A stretch of 64,000 nt of DNA from an uncultured Pseudomonadales bacterium (GTDB taxonomy: Bacteria > Pseudomonadota > Gammaproteobacteria > Pseudomonadales > Azotimanducaceae), in contig CALIKQ010000038.1 of the NCBI GenBank assembly GCA_938017975.1, positions 1 through 64,000 on the forward strand, read 5' to 3'. The notes under the pieces are model-generated. The model ran no database searches, had not been told where the DNA came from, and was given only the letters and a program-made list of their open reading frames with translations. The translations under genes were made by a program, and so were the position numbers. Shown here piece after piece: positions 18,236 through 28,468 of the stretch. The number at the start of each line of letters is the position of its first letter. Position 1 is the stretch's first letter.

Positions 18236-18808
18236 CTAAACAAAGCGGTTGATGCGTTTTGCTTGCACAAAGTACACGAAGGCATCGTGCGAGATCCCAT
18301 GCAAGGTCAGTGCCTTCGGAGCAATATGGTCAAAGCGCGCGCCGATTTTAACGGCTACTTGTTGGCTCGCCAGGTTATGAATAGACATTGTGATTTTTAA
18401 TTGGCTCAGGGCAAGGTGCTCCAAAGCACACGCAGCCAGCACCGCCGCGGCTTCACTGGCGTAACCCTGATGTGTGCAATCTGACCGAATCCAGTATCCG
18501 AGATTGGCTGAATTTGCGTTGTCTGGAGAGTCCAACCCGCAACCGCCAACCAATCGGCCGGATGATTTTTCTTCAATGAAATAAGCGAACTGAGTAAGGT
18601 TATTCCAAGTTTCATCAGTGAATGCGATCCAGCGCTCAGCATCAAGGAGATTGTAGTTGGCATGACACCAAGGCAGAAAAGGTGACAAGGCTTCGCTGGA
18701 GAATCGAACCGCCTCATAGAGACGGGGCGCGTCTTTTGGCATAAAGCGCACAAGCCGTAACCTTGGCGTTTCAACGACTGAATCAGGCATCAGTTTGAAT
18801 TGTTGCAT
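18236..18808 (-). CDS. GNAT N-acetyltransferase, RimJ/RimL type
   Basis: A 190-residue acetyltransferase of the RimJ/RimL-like GNAT group. The N-terminal ETPRLRLVRFMPKDAPRLYEAV is the usual first strand and helix. The acetyl-CoA loop is in RSDCTHQGYASEA (Q-G-Y-A), and NLASQQVAVKIGARF is the conserved N-x-S-x-x-V-x-x-K-x-G-F-like helix. Members acetylate N-termini of ribosomal proteins, amino-sugars or drugs; the substrate is unknown. The ATG faces that of leuC, only 94 bases away, so the two genes share a compact divergent promoter region. Confidence 0.85.
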   Translation of the reverse strand: MQQFKLMPDSVVETPRLRLVRFMPKDAPRLYEAVRFSSEALSPFLPWCHANYNLLDAERWIAFTDETWNNLTQFAYFIEEKSSGRLVGGCGLDSPDNANSANLGYWIRSDCTHQGYASEAAAVLAACALEHLALSQLKITMSIHNLASQQVAVKIGARFDHIAPKALTLHGISHDAFVYFVQAKRINRFV

Positions 18809-18902
18809 TGCTTTAAAATCTCTTCACGATCAGCGCCTGCCTCGCTTACGTCGGAGACTAGATCTGCTAAACTTCGGACTTCTTCCGTGAAGGGTAGTTG
18901 TT

Positions 18903-20321
18903 GTGGGAAAAAATTTATACCAAAAAGTTTGGTCCGACCACCTGGTGGGAACACTCGAAAACGGGCAATTTCAGGTTTTTGTGGCCCTTCACCTCATCCA
19001 CGAGGTGACCAGTCCACAAGCATTTGGGATGCTCAAAGACAAGGGGCTCGGGGTCGCTTACCCCAAGCGGACATTCGCAACAGTCGATCACATCATTCCT
19101 ACTGATGATCAAAGTCGCCCTTTCAGCGATCCGATGGCGGAAAGGATGATGGAGGTGCTCTCTGAGGCGACTGAAACCCACGGCATCGAGTTTTTTCAAC
19201 CAAACACTGGCAGCCAGGGTATTGTGCACGTTGTTGGCCCAGAATTGGGTTTGACACAGCCGGGTATGACGATTTGTTGTGGGGACAGTCACACGTCAAC
19301 CCACGGCGCATTTGGATGTATTGCGCTAGGGATCGGCACCAGTCAGGTACGCGACGTTCTGGCAAGTCAGACCCTCGCGATGGATCCTCTGAAAGTGCGG
19401 CGAATAGAAGTGACGGGTGAGCTTGCCTCGGGTGTAACAGCAAAAGATGTGACGCTACACATTATCCGTACTTTAGGTGTTAATGGTGGCGTGGGCTATG
19501 CCTACGAGTATGCCGGTCCAGTGATCGATGCCATGTCAATGGAAGAGCGCATGACGGTTTGCAACATGAGCATCGAGGGCGGAGCACGTTGCGGATATAT
19601 CAACCCTGATGCGACAACGTTTGAATTTCTTCGAGGGCGCGAGCGCGTGCCGAGTGGCGCTGACTTTGATGCGGCCGTGGCGCGCTGGGGGAGTTATGCG
19701 AGCGATGTTGATGCAGAATATGACGACGTCGTGGTGATTGACGGTGGCGCTATCGAACCAACGGTGACGTGGGGCGTGACGCCCGGTCAAGCGATCAGTA
19801 TCAACGAGCGCATTCCCGATCCTGCTTTGGCTGCTGGTTTAGATCAGGAGTTGATGGAAGACGCGCTACGTTACATGCAACTTGATTCGGAGGCGCCGAT
19901 TGCCGGCACCAAGATTGATGTGGCTTTTATTGGAAGCTGTACCAACGGTCGTTTGAGCGATTTCAAGGCAGTCGCCGAGGCAATCAAAGGGCACCAGGTT
20001 GCAAATCATGTTCGCGCCATCGCCGTGCCTGGCTCCGAGAAGGTTGATGCTGATGCAAAGGCGCTTGGTCTCGATCACATTTTTCGGGAGGCTGGGTTTG
20101 AATGGCGGAAACCAGGCTGCTCAATGTGTCTTGCGATGAATCCGGATAAGTTGGTGGGCGATGAGATATGTGCGTCGAGTTCTAATCGGAATTTTATGGG
20201 CCGACAGGGTTCATCAACCGGTCGAACTTTGTTAATGAGCCCGATCATGGTCGCCGCAGCAGCGGTGCAAGGGCAGGTCGCAGATGCGAGAGTCGTTTTT
20301 GACTTGAAGGAGGTTGGATGA
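18903..20321 (+). CDS. leuC: 3-isopropylmalate (or citramalate) dehydratase large subunit
   Basis: A 472-residue aconitase-family large subunit. The motifs [21 protein letters not shown] and [11 protein letters not shown] supply the three [4Fe-4S] cysteines and the substrate-binding residues. LeuC with LeuD isomerises 2-isopropylmalate to 3-isopropylmalate, and related or the same enzymes isomerise (R)-citramalate. The start is a GTG giving [13 protein letters not shown], which aligns with the family start. It leads the leuC-leuD-cimA-galT-like run; leuD begins in the leuC stop codon. Because the third gene encodes a citramalate-type synthase and neither leuA nor leuB is here, a role in the citramalate route is likely, alone or besides leucine synthesis. 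Confidence 0.93.
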   Translation: MGKNLYQKVWSDHLVGTLENGQFQVFVALHLIHEVTSPQAFGMLKDKGLGVAYPKRTFATVDHIIPTDDQSRPFSDPMAERMMEVLSEATETHGIEFFQPNTGSQGIVHVVGPELGLTQPGMTICCGDSHTSTHGAFGCIALGIGTSQVRDVLASQTLAMDPLKVRRIEVTGELASGVTAKDVTLHIIRTLGVNGGVGYAYEYAGPVIDAMSMEERMTVCNMSIEGGARCGYINPDATTFEFLRGRERVPSGADFDAAVARWGSYASDVDAEYDDVVVIDGGAIEPTVTWGVTPGQAISINERIPDPALAAGLDQELMEDALRYMQLDSEAPIAGTKIDVAFIGSCTNGRLSDFKAVAEAIKGHQVANHVRAIAVPGSEKVDADAKALGLDHIFREAGFEWRKPGCSMCLAMNPDKLVGDEICASSSNRNFMGRQGSSTGRTLLMSPIMVAAAAVQGQVADARVVFDLKEVG

Positions 20322-20917
20322 GCGAGCAGCTGAATCGGAGTGGTCGTGGGGTCTACGTCCAAGGCAATGACATCGATACGGATCGGATTATTCCGGCGCG
20401 TTTCTTGAAGTGCGTGACCTTTGATGAACTTGGGCCTGCGCTTTTCTATGATGAGCGCTTTGACAGTGACGATCTTCCTAAAGGTCACATTCTAGACAAT
20501 CCAGCGCATCGCGGGGCCAGTGTGCTTGTGACGGATGCAAACTTTGGATGTGGCTCAAGTCGTGAGCATGCGCCGCAAGCGCTCCAAAAATTCGGAATTG
20601 AAGTGATCATTGCCGAGAGTTTCGCAGAGATTTTTCATGGCAATTGTACAACGCTCGGCATGCCCTGTTTGGTGATGCCCGCTGAGCAAAGGCGCGCCCT
20701 TGCTGGGCTGGTTCAGCAGAATCCAGATGCAGAGTTTTTGATTGACATCGAACAGTGCACGCTGATTTTCGCGAATCAATCATTTGCCTTTGGGATGAAG
20801 GAAAGCGCACGAGAGGCATTTCTAACCGGACGATTTGACCCGCTCAATGAGCTGTTGCTCGGACAAGAAGCGATTCGGTCAGTGGCCGAAAAATTGGGTT
20901 ACGCGGAAACCGTTTGA
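20318..20917 (+). CDS. leuD: 3-isopropylmalate (or citramalate) dehydratase small subunit
   Basis: A 199-residue swivelling subunit that completes the LeuCD dehydratase. [14 protein letters not shown] near the N-terminus and [15 protein letters not shown], with the substrate-binding Ser/Arg, are present. The length matches the E. coli-type LeuD (about 200 residues) rather than the shorter archaeal type. Its ATG overlaps the leuC stop (ATGA) and has a strong GAAGGAGG site inside the end of leuC, so the subunits are made together. cimA starts on the last base of its stop codon. Confidence 0.93.
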   Translation: MSEQLNRSGRGVYVQGNDIDTDRIIPARFLKCVTFDELGPALFYDERFDSDDLPKGHILDNPAHRGASVLVTDANFGCGSSREHAPQALQKFGIEVIIAESFAEIFHGNCTTLGMPCLVMPAEQRRALAGLVQQNPDAEFLIDIEQCTLIFANQSFAFGMKESAREAFLTGRFDPLNELLLGQEAIRSVAEKLGYAETV

Positions 20918-22542
20918 TGAGCATGCCCCGAAAAATCGAGGTCTACGATACTACGTTGAGAGATGGTAATCAGGGAGAAGGCGTAAACCTGTCCCTTGCC
21001 GATAAGATAACGCTTGCGACGATGCTAGATGATGTAGGAATTGACTTCGCCGAAGGAGGGTGGCCTGGATCTAATCCTAAGGACAATGATTTTTTCTTAG
21101 CGTGTCGGGATACAGAATTTAAGCACGTAAAAATATCAGCATTTGGCTCGACGCATCGTGCAGACTGTCTGCCTGAGGACGATCATTTTCTTGCGATGCT
21201 GATCGCGGCGAAAGCTGATTTAACGTGTATTTTTGGAAAATCCTGGGATCTGCACGTTGATCAAGCGCTGAGAGTTCATCCCGAGCGAAATCTAGAAATG
21301 ATCGAAGGTTCCGTCGCCTACCTTCTGGAAGCCACCGGTCGCCCGGTGTTCTATGACGCAGAACATTTTTTCGATGGCTTCAAGAGCGATCCTGGATACG
21401 CACTGGCTACCCTTGAGATGGCGCTTCAGGGTGGGGCGAGCAGAGTTATTCTCTGCGATACCAATGGCGGTGCACTGCCGCAGGAAATAGGGACAGCAAT
21501 TGATCAAGTGATCGCGCACTTGCCCACAATCGAGCTTGGCATTCACGTTCATAATGATGGCGGATTGGCAGTGGCAAACACGCTGCGTGCTGTCGAGGCG
21601 GGTGTTTGTCAGGTGCAAGGCACAATCAATGGTATCGGTGAGCGGTGCGGTAATGTGGATTTAACAGCCGTGATTGCAAATTTAGAACTGAAATATGGAC
21701 ATCAGTGTTTACCCCAGGGCAAGTTGGCCGGATTGACCGGTGCTGCCAAAAAAGTTTGGGAAACGCTCGCGATTGATGGGCCTAGCGGTCAACCCTACGT
21801 GGGTCCTTCTGCCTTTGCGCACAAAGGCGGCGTTCACGTTTCTGCGGTGCAGCGCAATCCAGAAACCTATGAACACGTTGCTCCTGAGACAACCGGTAAT
21901 AGTCGTAAAATTTTGATCAGTGAGCTTTCTGGAGGATCGAACGTCCGTGCAAAACTTGCTAATCGTTATCCTGAGCTTGAGGGTAAAGCGTCTTCGCAAT
22001 CGATCCTAGAAGAAATTCAAGACAAAGAGCATGCTGGGTATTCATTTGAAAGTGCCGACGGTAGCTTCGATTTGCTGGTGCGCCGGCACTTGGGTCACTT
22101 TAAACCCTGTTTCGAACCCATTTATTATCGAATTTATTCTCCGGCCAATGAATCTGCTGCGGATCAAAATGACGTGACAATAGCCGGTGCTATTGAGGCG
22201 TCGGTGAAAGTTCGGATCGGAGATCAAGATCTTTTGTGCGCTGCGGAGGGAAATGGCCCAGTCGATGCGCTGAATCAAGCATTGCGCCAGACGCTCTCGG
22301 ATTACTTTCCCGAAGTCTGTGATCTGCACCTTACGGATTACACCGTTCGCGTGATCAATTCGACGCAGGAAACCGCGGCCAAGGTTCGGGTCCAGCTCGA
22401 GCACTCCTTTCATGGCGAGTCATTCGGCACGATTGGCGTCAATGTTGACGTCATTAAAGCGAGTTGGAACGCGTTGATCGAGGCTTATCATTATGCGCTG
22501 ATGCAACACCGGGATTTTGTTCGAGAAAGCCCATCACTGTGA
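20917..22542 (+). CDS. cimA: Citramalate synthase
   Basis: A 541-residue DRE-TIM enzyme with VYDTTLRDGNQGEG at the N-terminus, the metal site HVHNDGGLAVAN, GTINGIGERCGN, and a C-terminal regulatory region of about 170 residues. The absence of the leuA-type QSPG after the DR motif (here DGNQGEG) and the EGGWPGSNPKD segment match the TIGR00977 citramalate synthase group. It condenses pyruvate and acetyl-CoA to (R)-citramalate, giving 2-oxobutanoate for isoleucine without threonine. I place the start at the ATG overlapping the leuD stop by one base; an in-frame TTG lies one codon earlier. Homocitrate- or isopropylmalate-synthase activity is less likely. The coupling to leuCD supports the call. 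Confidence 0.87.
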   Translation: MSMPRKIEVYDTTLRDGNQGEGVNLSLADKITLATMLDDVGIDFAEGGWPGSNPKDNDFFLACRDTEFKHVKISAFGSTHRADCLPEDDHFLAMLIAAKADLTCIFGKSWDLHVDQALRVHPERNLEMIEGSVAYLLEATGRPVFYDAEHFFDGFKSDPGYALATLEMALQGGASRVILCDTNGGALPQEIGTAIDQVIAHLPTIELGIHVHNDGGLAVANTLRAVEAGVCQVQGTINGIGERCGNVDLTAVIANLELKYGHQCLPQGKLAGLTGAAKKVWETLAIDGPSGQPYVGPSAFAHKGGVHVSAVQRNPETYEHVAPETTGNSRKILISELSGGSNVRAKLANRYPELEGKASSQSILEEIQDKEHAGYSFESADGSFDLLVRRHLGHFKPCFEPIYYRIYSPANESAADQNDVTIAGAIEASVKVRIGDQDLLCAAEGNGPVDALNQALRQTLSDYFPEVCDLHLTDYTVRVINSTQETAAKVRVQLEHSFHGESFGTIGVNVDVIKASWNALIEAYHYALMQHRDFVRESPSL

Positions 22543-22576
22543 TGGTTGTATTACTACGCATGACCCGGCGAAATTC

Positions 22577-23584
22577 ATGAATTGGGAAAATCGTTGGCAT
22601 CCTTTGCTCGAGCGATGGGTTACGGTCACCGGACATCGGGGTTCAAGACCTTGGCAGGGCGCTCACGTCGAGGCCCCACCTCCCGCTCCAACTTTTGATC
22701 CAAACTGCTATTTGTGTCCCGGAGGTGAACGGATTTCCGGCGAGCGCAATCCCGAATATGACGAAGTATTCGTTTTTGATAATGACCATCCTGCTTTTGC
22801 AAGGCATGCGCCGCCTCCTGAACCCGCTGTCGGAATGTTTGAGAGTCAGTCCGCCGAGGGCGTTTGTCGAGTGATGTGCTACTCGCCCAATCACGGTGTC
22901 CGCTTGAGTCAGCTGGACCGAAATCAATTGCTTCGTGTGATCACTACATGGCGAGATCAAACCTATGAACTGATGCATCAGCAAGGTTTTGAACAGGTTT
23001 TTATCTTTGAGAACAATGGACAAGTCGTTGGGGTGTCAAATCCCCATCCCCATTGCCAGATTTTTGCGACTTCATTTCAGTTCAGCACATTGGCCCAAGA
23101 GATAAGTGCGACCGAGCGCTATCGCACTAAAAATAAAAAAAACCTCTTTGAAGCCATCGTTCAATCAGAGCTGACGGATGGTCGTCGAATTCTGTGTGAA
23201 AACCGTGAATGGCTTGGCTTCGTGCCTTATTTTGCAGAATTGCCTTACGAAATTATGCTGGTTCCGAAGGCGCAACGAGGTCAGCTTTATCAAATGCCCG
23301 ATCTAGAATTGGAGTCGTTATCAGGAGTGCTCGGACAAGTACTGGGAATGTTGGACAATCTTTGGCCGGTCCCTCAAAGCTATATCCTGTCGATTCGACA
23401 GGCTCCGCTTGGCCTTTCTGAAAATCATGACTATCGGTGTCATATTAAGCTACAACCCTTGCTTCGAGGGCCTGGCTTGCAGAAGTTCTTGGCTGGGGTT
23501 GAGACTGGTGCGGGCCATTTTTTAAATGACGGAGTTCCTGAAATGAAAGCAGAAGAACTAAGGTCAGCTGGGCAGGGTCGTTGA
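22577..23584 (+). CDS. Galactose-1-phosphate uridylyltransferase-like HIT-superfamily nucleotidyltransferase
   Basis: About 335 residues with a GalT layout. WHPLLERWVTVTGHRGSRPWQG is the start region, the zinc pair is Cys44/Cys47 in NCYLCPGG, and a third ligand is likely His106 in YSPNH. The nucleophile region is NPHPHCQ (His157, His159). GalT proteins normally read HPHGQ, so the residue after the nucleophile is changed from Gly to Cys. GalT moves UMP between glucose-1-phosphate and galactose-1-phosphate. No galK, galE or sugar genes are nearby, so another nucleotidyl transfer, or ADP-glucose/Ap4A phosphorylase-like work, is possible. I prefer the ATG at 22577; a TTG at 22517 would overlap cimA by 26 bases. 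Confidence 0.78.
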   Translation: MNWENRWHPLLERWVTVTGHRGSRPWQGAHVEAPPPAPTFDPNCYLCPGGERISGERNPEYDEVFVFDNDHPAFARHAPPPEPAVGMFESQSAEGVCRVMCYSPNHGVRLSQLDRNQLLRVITTWRDQTYELMHQQGFEQVFIFENNGQVVGVSNPHPHCQIFATSFQFSTLAQEISATERYRTKNKKNLFEAIVQSELTDGRRILCENREWLGFVPYFAELPYEIMLVPKAQRGQLYQMPDLELESLSGVLGQVLGMLDNLWPVPQSYILSIRQAPLGLSENHDYRCHIKLQPLLRGPGLQKFLAGVETGAGHFLNDGVPEMKAEELRSAGQGR

Positions 23585-23743
23585 AAAGTAGCCCCTTTAG
23601 ACGATAGTCTTCTTGAGCGAGAACCAAAGAAGCCTGATAAACCGTCCAGCTTAGATCGAAAACAGCGACAAAGCAGTCCGCCCTTGAGCAATGCGTCTGG
23701 TGCGCGCTGGCCAGAGGCAAGCACAACATTCAATAAGGAGAAG

Positions 23744-24754
23744 ATGATGAAGGTTGATACACACTTGACACAAAATTGGAGAAAAATCCCAGACGCAGTC
23801 AAAGCGGCTGAGTCAGATGGCTTCGACGGCGTCGGGACGGCCGAAATGAACCATGATCCGTTTTTTCCATTATTGCTGGCTGCTGAGCACAGTGAGTCGA
23901 TTGAGATTCGGACCGGCATTGCTGTCGCATTTGCGCGATCGCCAATGACGCTTGCCAATCAGGCGCACGACTTAAATGCCTATTCGAAAGGGCGCTTCAC
24001 GTTGGGCTTGGGGTCTCAGATTCGTCCCCACATTACTAAGCGCTTTTCAATGCCTTGGGGAGCCCCTGCAGCTCAAATGAGGGAACTTATTCAGGCGATG
24101 CGTGCTATCTGGGCCAATTGGTACGATGGAGAGCCGCTTCGGTTCGAAGGTAAGTACTACAACCACACGTTGATGACGCCTGCATTCACGCCTGAAGACA
24201 CTGAATTCGGAGCGCCCAAAGTGGTCCTGGCTGCAGTAGGCCCGATCATGACCGAGGTGGCAGGAGAAGTTGCCGATGGCTTGATTATTCACCCATTTAG
24301 TAACGAGAAATATATTCGAGAAGTGACGCTACCTGCCGTTGATCGCGGTCTTGCGAAATCAGGACGGAGTCGATCGGATTTTGAAATCACTTACACGCCT
24401 TTTGTGATTTCCGGGAAAGACGAAGCCACATTCGAATCAGAAAAAGCTGCGGCTAAGAGTCGGATTTCCTTTTATGGATCAACGCCTGCTTACAAGCAGG
24501 TCTTGGGAGTGCATGGATGGGGCGATCTACAGATCGAACTGAATGCACTATCAAAACAGGGGCAGTGGGGCGAAATGGCGAATCTGATCACTGACGAGAT
24601 GCTCAACACGATGGGCGTAATGGCTGAGCCGTCAGAGATCGTGCCAGAGATGCAATCGCGGTACGGTGATTTTACAGATCGAACCAGTGGTTCCTTTGGC
24701 TTTGTAGAGCGAGAAGCCCGTAACGCCATGGTGGCCGCGCTTCGTGCAGGCTGA
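23744..24754 (+). CDS. LLM-class (luciferase-like) flavin or F420-dependent oxidoreductase
   Basis: About 336 residues, a TIM-barrel luciferase-like protein. AVAFARSPMTLANQAHDLNAYSKGRFTLGLGSQ is the typical core; the C-terminal part has LSKQGQWGEMANLITDEML. It looks like the TIGR03617 group, often annotated as F420-dependent, but I cannot tell F420 from FMN by eye, and gammaproteobacteria usually lack F420. The ATG at 23744 has an AAGGAG site six bases upstream. The 3' end overlaps mtnA by 11 bases, so the two are co-translated. The substrate is unknown; oxidation of a small organosulfur or acyl compound would fit the mtnA link, but that is a guess. Confidence 0.8.
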   Translation: MMKVDTHLTQNWRKIPDAVKAAESDGFDGVGTAEMNHDPFFPLLLAAEHSESIEIRTGIAVAFARSPMTLANQAHDLNAYSKGRFTLGLGSQIRPHITKRFSMPWGAPAAQMRELIQAMRAIWANWYDGEPLRFEGKYYNHTLMTPAFTPEDTEFGAPKVVLAAVGPIMTEVAGEVADGLIIHPFSNEKYIREVTLPAVDRGLAKSGRSRSDFEITYTPFVISGKDEATFESEKAAAKSRISFYGSTPAYKQVLGVHGWGDLQIELNALSKQGQWGEMANLITDEMLNTMGVMAEPSEIVPEMQSRYGDFTDRTSGSFGFVEREARNAMVAALRAG

Positions 24755-25811
24755 TGATTCGTTGGCTGTTCCCAAGAGTCTACTTTCAGTCTCAGCGACA
24801 TGCCTGAAAATCTTGGATCAAAGGGCGCTTCCTGGTTCGGTGCGCTATCTTGACTGCAGTCACGTTGATGAGGTTATTGATGCGATTGGGTGCCTAGCCG
24901 TCCGTGGGGCGCCGGCGATTGGCTTGGCAGCAGCATTCGGATTGATTTTAAATCTTGAGGGTCAGCCCGAGAACGCTCAGCAGATCATGCAGGAGTTGAA
25001 TGCTCGGGGTGATCGATTGATCGCCTCGCGCCCAACGGCGGTCAATCTGGCTTGGGCAGTGGATCAAATGCTCACGTATGCGCAATCTCCGGAGTGTGAT
25101 CTAGGAAGTCCGGGCTGGCGCGAAAAGTTGTACGCGCAAGCGCAATCGCTCTTTGAAGCTGATCGCGAGGCTTGCCGAAAAATTGGTGAGGCGGGACTGC
25201 CTCTGCTTGAGGGCCGGCGGAACATACTAACCCACTGTAATGCGGGCGCTTTAGCTGTTTCGGAGTATGGCACTGCCCTTGCCCCGATCTATGCCGCAAA
25301 GGCCCTTGGGCGTACCGTCAACGTTTGGGTCGATGAAACCCGACCGTTACTTCAGGGGGCGCGTTTGACCGCTTTTGAACTGATGGCGCATGGCGTGTCT
25401 TGTCAATTGATCACCGATAACATGGCGGCTCACGTGATGGCATCTGGGCAGGTCGATCTAGTTTTAGTCGGGGCTGATCGTGTGGCGGCCAATGGAGACG
25501 CTGCCAATAAGATTGGTACGCTAGGTTTAGCGGTACTTGCGCATCATTTCAAAATTCCTTTCGTTGTGGCGTGTCCATGGTCAACCATAGATCTTGAGAC
25601 GGGCTTGGGTACAGACATTGTGATCGAGGAAAGGAATGTTGATGAGGTGTGTGGTTTCCAGGGTGTCCGTTCCGCACCCGAAGGGATGAATGCCTTCAAT
25701 CCAGCATTTGATGTTACGCCGGCAGATCTCATAACGGCGATCGTGACCGAACACGGTATTCTGAGTCCACCGTTCTCAGAAGGACTAAGAGCAGGCTTCG
25801 GCGACCGATAA
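24744..25811 (+). CDS. mtnA: S-methyl-5-thioribose-1-phosphate isomerase
   Basis: A 355-residue eIF2B-related sugar isomerase. RGAPAIG near residue 54 binds phosphate, the catalytic Cys165 is in THCNAGALA and Asp245 in VGADRVAANGDAANKIGT. It converts methylthioribose-1-phosphate to methylthioribulose-1-phosphate in methionine salvage. The GTG start lies inside the LLM oxidoreductase gene (11-base overlap). No mtnB, mtnC, mtnD, mtnK or mtnP gene is in the window, so the rest of the pathway must be elsewhere, or a shortened MTA/5-deoxyribose shunt is used. The enzyme identity is firm. Confidence 0.92.
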   Translation: MQADDSLAVPKSLLSVSATCLKILDQRALPGSVRYLDCSHVDEVIDAIGCLAVRGAPAIGLAAAFGLILNLEGQPENAQQIMQELNARGDRLIASRPTAVNLAWAVDQMLTYAQSPECDLGSPGWREKLYAQAQSLFEADREACRKIGEAGLPLLEGRRNILTHCNAGALAVSEYGTALAPIYAAKALGRTVNVWVDETRPLLQGARLTAFELMAHGVSCQLITDNMAAHVMASGQVDLVLVGADRVAANGDAANKIGTLGLAVLAHHFKIPFVVACPWSTIDLETGLGTDIVIEERNVDEVCGFQGVRSAPEGMNAFNPAFDVTPADLITAIVTEHGILSPPFSEGLRAGFGDR

Positions 25812-27168
<1,357 letters not shown>

Positions 27169-27174
27169 TCTTCA

Positions 27175-28353
27175 ATGCGGCCGCTTTCGGACTTGGTGGT
27201 TCTTGATTTAAGCATCGCTCGAGCTGGCCCAGTGGCCGTCAGGCTGCTCTCTGATTGGGGCGCTGACGTTATCCGTATCGAAGCCCCCCAGCAAGCAGGT
27301 GCCCAAGACGTGACCGGCAACCGCAAGGGTTCAGATGCCCAAAATTTGCATCGTAACAAACGCGGAATCTCGCTCGATCTAAAAACCGAGCAGGGTTACC
27401 GGCTTTTTCTCCGGTTGGTAGAACAGGCCGATATTGTGGTTGAGAATTTTAGGGTTGACGTCAAACGGCGACTGAAGATCGATTTCGAAACACTTCAGAA
27501 AGTTAACTCGAAGTTAATTTATGCAAGTATCAGTGGTTTTGGGCAGAGTGGACCCTATCAAAATCGTCCGGGTGTCGATCAAATTGTTCAAGGCAGTAGC
27601 GGCCTCATGAGTTTAACTGGGCGACCAGAGGACCAACCGATGCGTGTCGGTATTGCGATCAGTGATACAACGGCAGGTATGTTTTTAGGACAAGGTATCC
27701 TTTTAGCGGTTTTGGAACGCCACCGCACAGGAATAGGACAGTGGGTGCATACCAGTCTGCTTGAGTCGATGTTAAGTAAGCTCGATTTCCAGGCGGCGCG
27801 TTACACGATGTCAGGAGAAGTGCCTGGTCGAGCCGGTAATCATCACCCCACATTTGCGCCCATGGGCGTGTTTGAGGCCTCTGATGGTTGGGTCAATATT
27901 GCTGCGAGTACGGGTAAGATGTTTCGGGCTTTTTGTGACGCGCTCGGGCTTAACGAGCTGCTGTCAGATACCCGATTTGAGTCTGCTGCCGCGCGGTTGG
28001 AGTATCGTGAAGCGTTAAGCCAAATCATTAACGAGCGAACACGAACGCTGACCTCTGAGGTCCTTGTTGAGCGGCTCAACGCAGTCGGCTGCCCTTGCGG
28101 TCCGATTTACAGCGTCGAACAGGCTTTTGAGGATCAACAAGCACGCCACCTTCGGATGGTTCAACGTGCTGAACATTCGGAGCTCGGGTCTTTGCAACTG
28201 ATTAGAAGTCCCATTAACCTCTCAAGACATCCCCTTAACGAAGCCTTTGATCGAGCGGCGCCAGAACATGGCGAGCACAATCATGAAATTTATCAGAACC
28301 TTGGGTTGAGCCTAGAAGAGATAGAGTCCCTAGAGCGCTCCGGTGTGATATAG
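27175..28353 (+). CDS. CaiB/BaiF (family III) CoA-transferase
   Basis: A 392-residue single-domain CoA-transferase. It has LVVLDLSIARAGPVAVRLLSDWGADVIRIE at the start, KRGISLDLKTEQG and the SGFGQSGPY segment. Asp164 (SDTTAG) is at the position of the formyl-CoA transferase nucleophile, and GNHHP follows. Unlike the 802-residue fusion protein at the left of the window it is complete and normal in length. It begins six bases after the DUF3014 gene. A crotonase gene 115 bases downstream in the same direction suggests a small acyl-CoA set, for example activation and further conversion of a hydroxy acid, but the substrate cannot be read. Confidence 0.9.
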   Translation: MRPLSDLVVLDLSIARAGPVAVRLLSDWGADVIRIEAPQQAGAQDVTGNRKGSDAQNLHRNKRGISLDLKTEQGYRLFLRLVEQADIVVENFRVDVKRRLKIDFETLQKVNSKLIYASISGFGQSGPYQNRPGVDQIVQGSSGLMSLTGRPEDQPMRVGIAISDTTAGMFLGQGILLAVLERHRTGIGQWVHTSLLESMLSKLDFQAARYTMSGEVPGRAGNHHPTFAPMGVFEASDGWVNIAASTGKMFRAFCDALGLNELLSDTRFESAAARLEYREALSQIINERTRTLTSEVLVERLNAVGCPCGPIYSVEQAFEDQQARHLRMVQRAEHSELGSLQLIRSPINLSRHPLNEAFDRAAPEHGEHNHEIYQNLGLSLEEIESLERSGVI

Positions 28354-28392
28354 CCGGGTTGGTTTCGAGTTTAGATCGGTATCAGTCTTGAG

Positions 28393-28411
28393 CCCCCGCA
28401 AAGAACGGGGG
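28393..28411 (+). other. Intergenic hairpin between the CoA-transferase and crotonase genes
   Basis: CCCCCG and CGGGGG form a six-pair GC stem around a seven-base loop. There is no U-tract, so it is unlikely to be a simple terminator; it may protect or separate the mRNA segments. Confidence 0.4.
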
Positions 28412-28468
28412 AGAAGGTAGATTAGACGCGCAAGGTATTTGCACCATGGCGCGGAATAAGGAACCAGC

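Noticed and set aside
18809-18902. Possible leucine or branched-chain attenuator before leuC
   Set aside because: The 94-base divergent gap has no Leu-rich leader peptide and no terminator hairpin.
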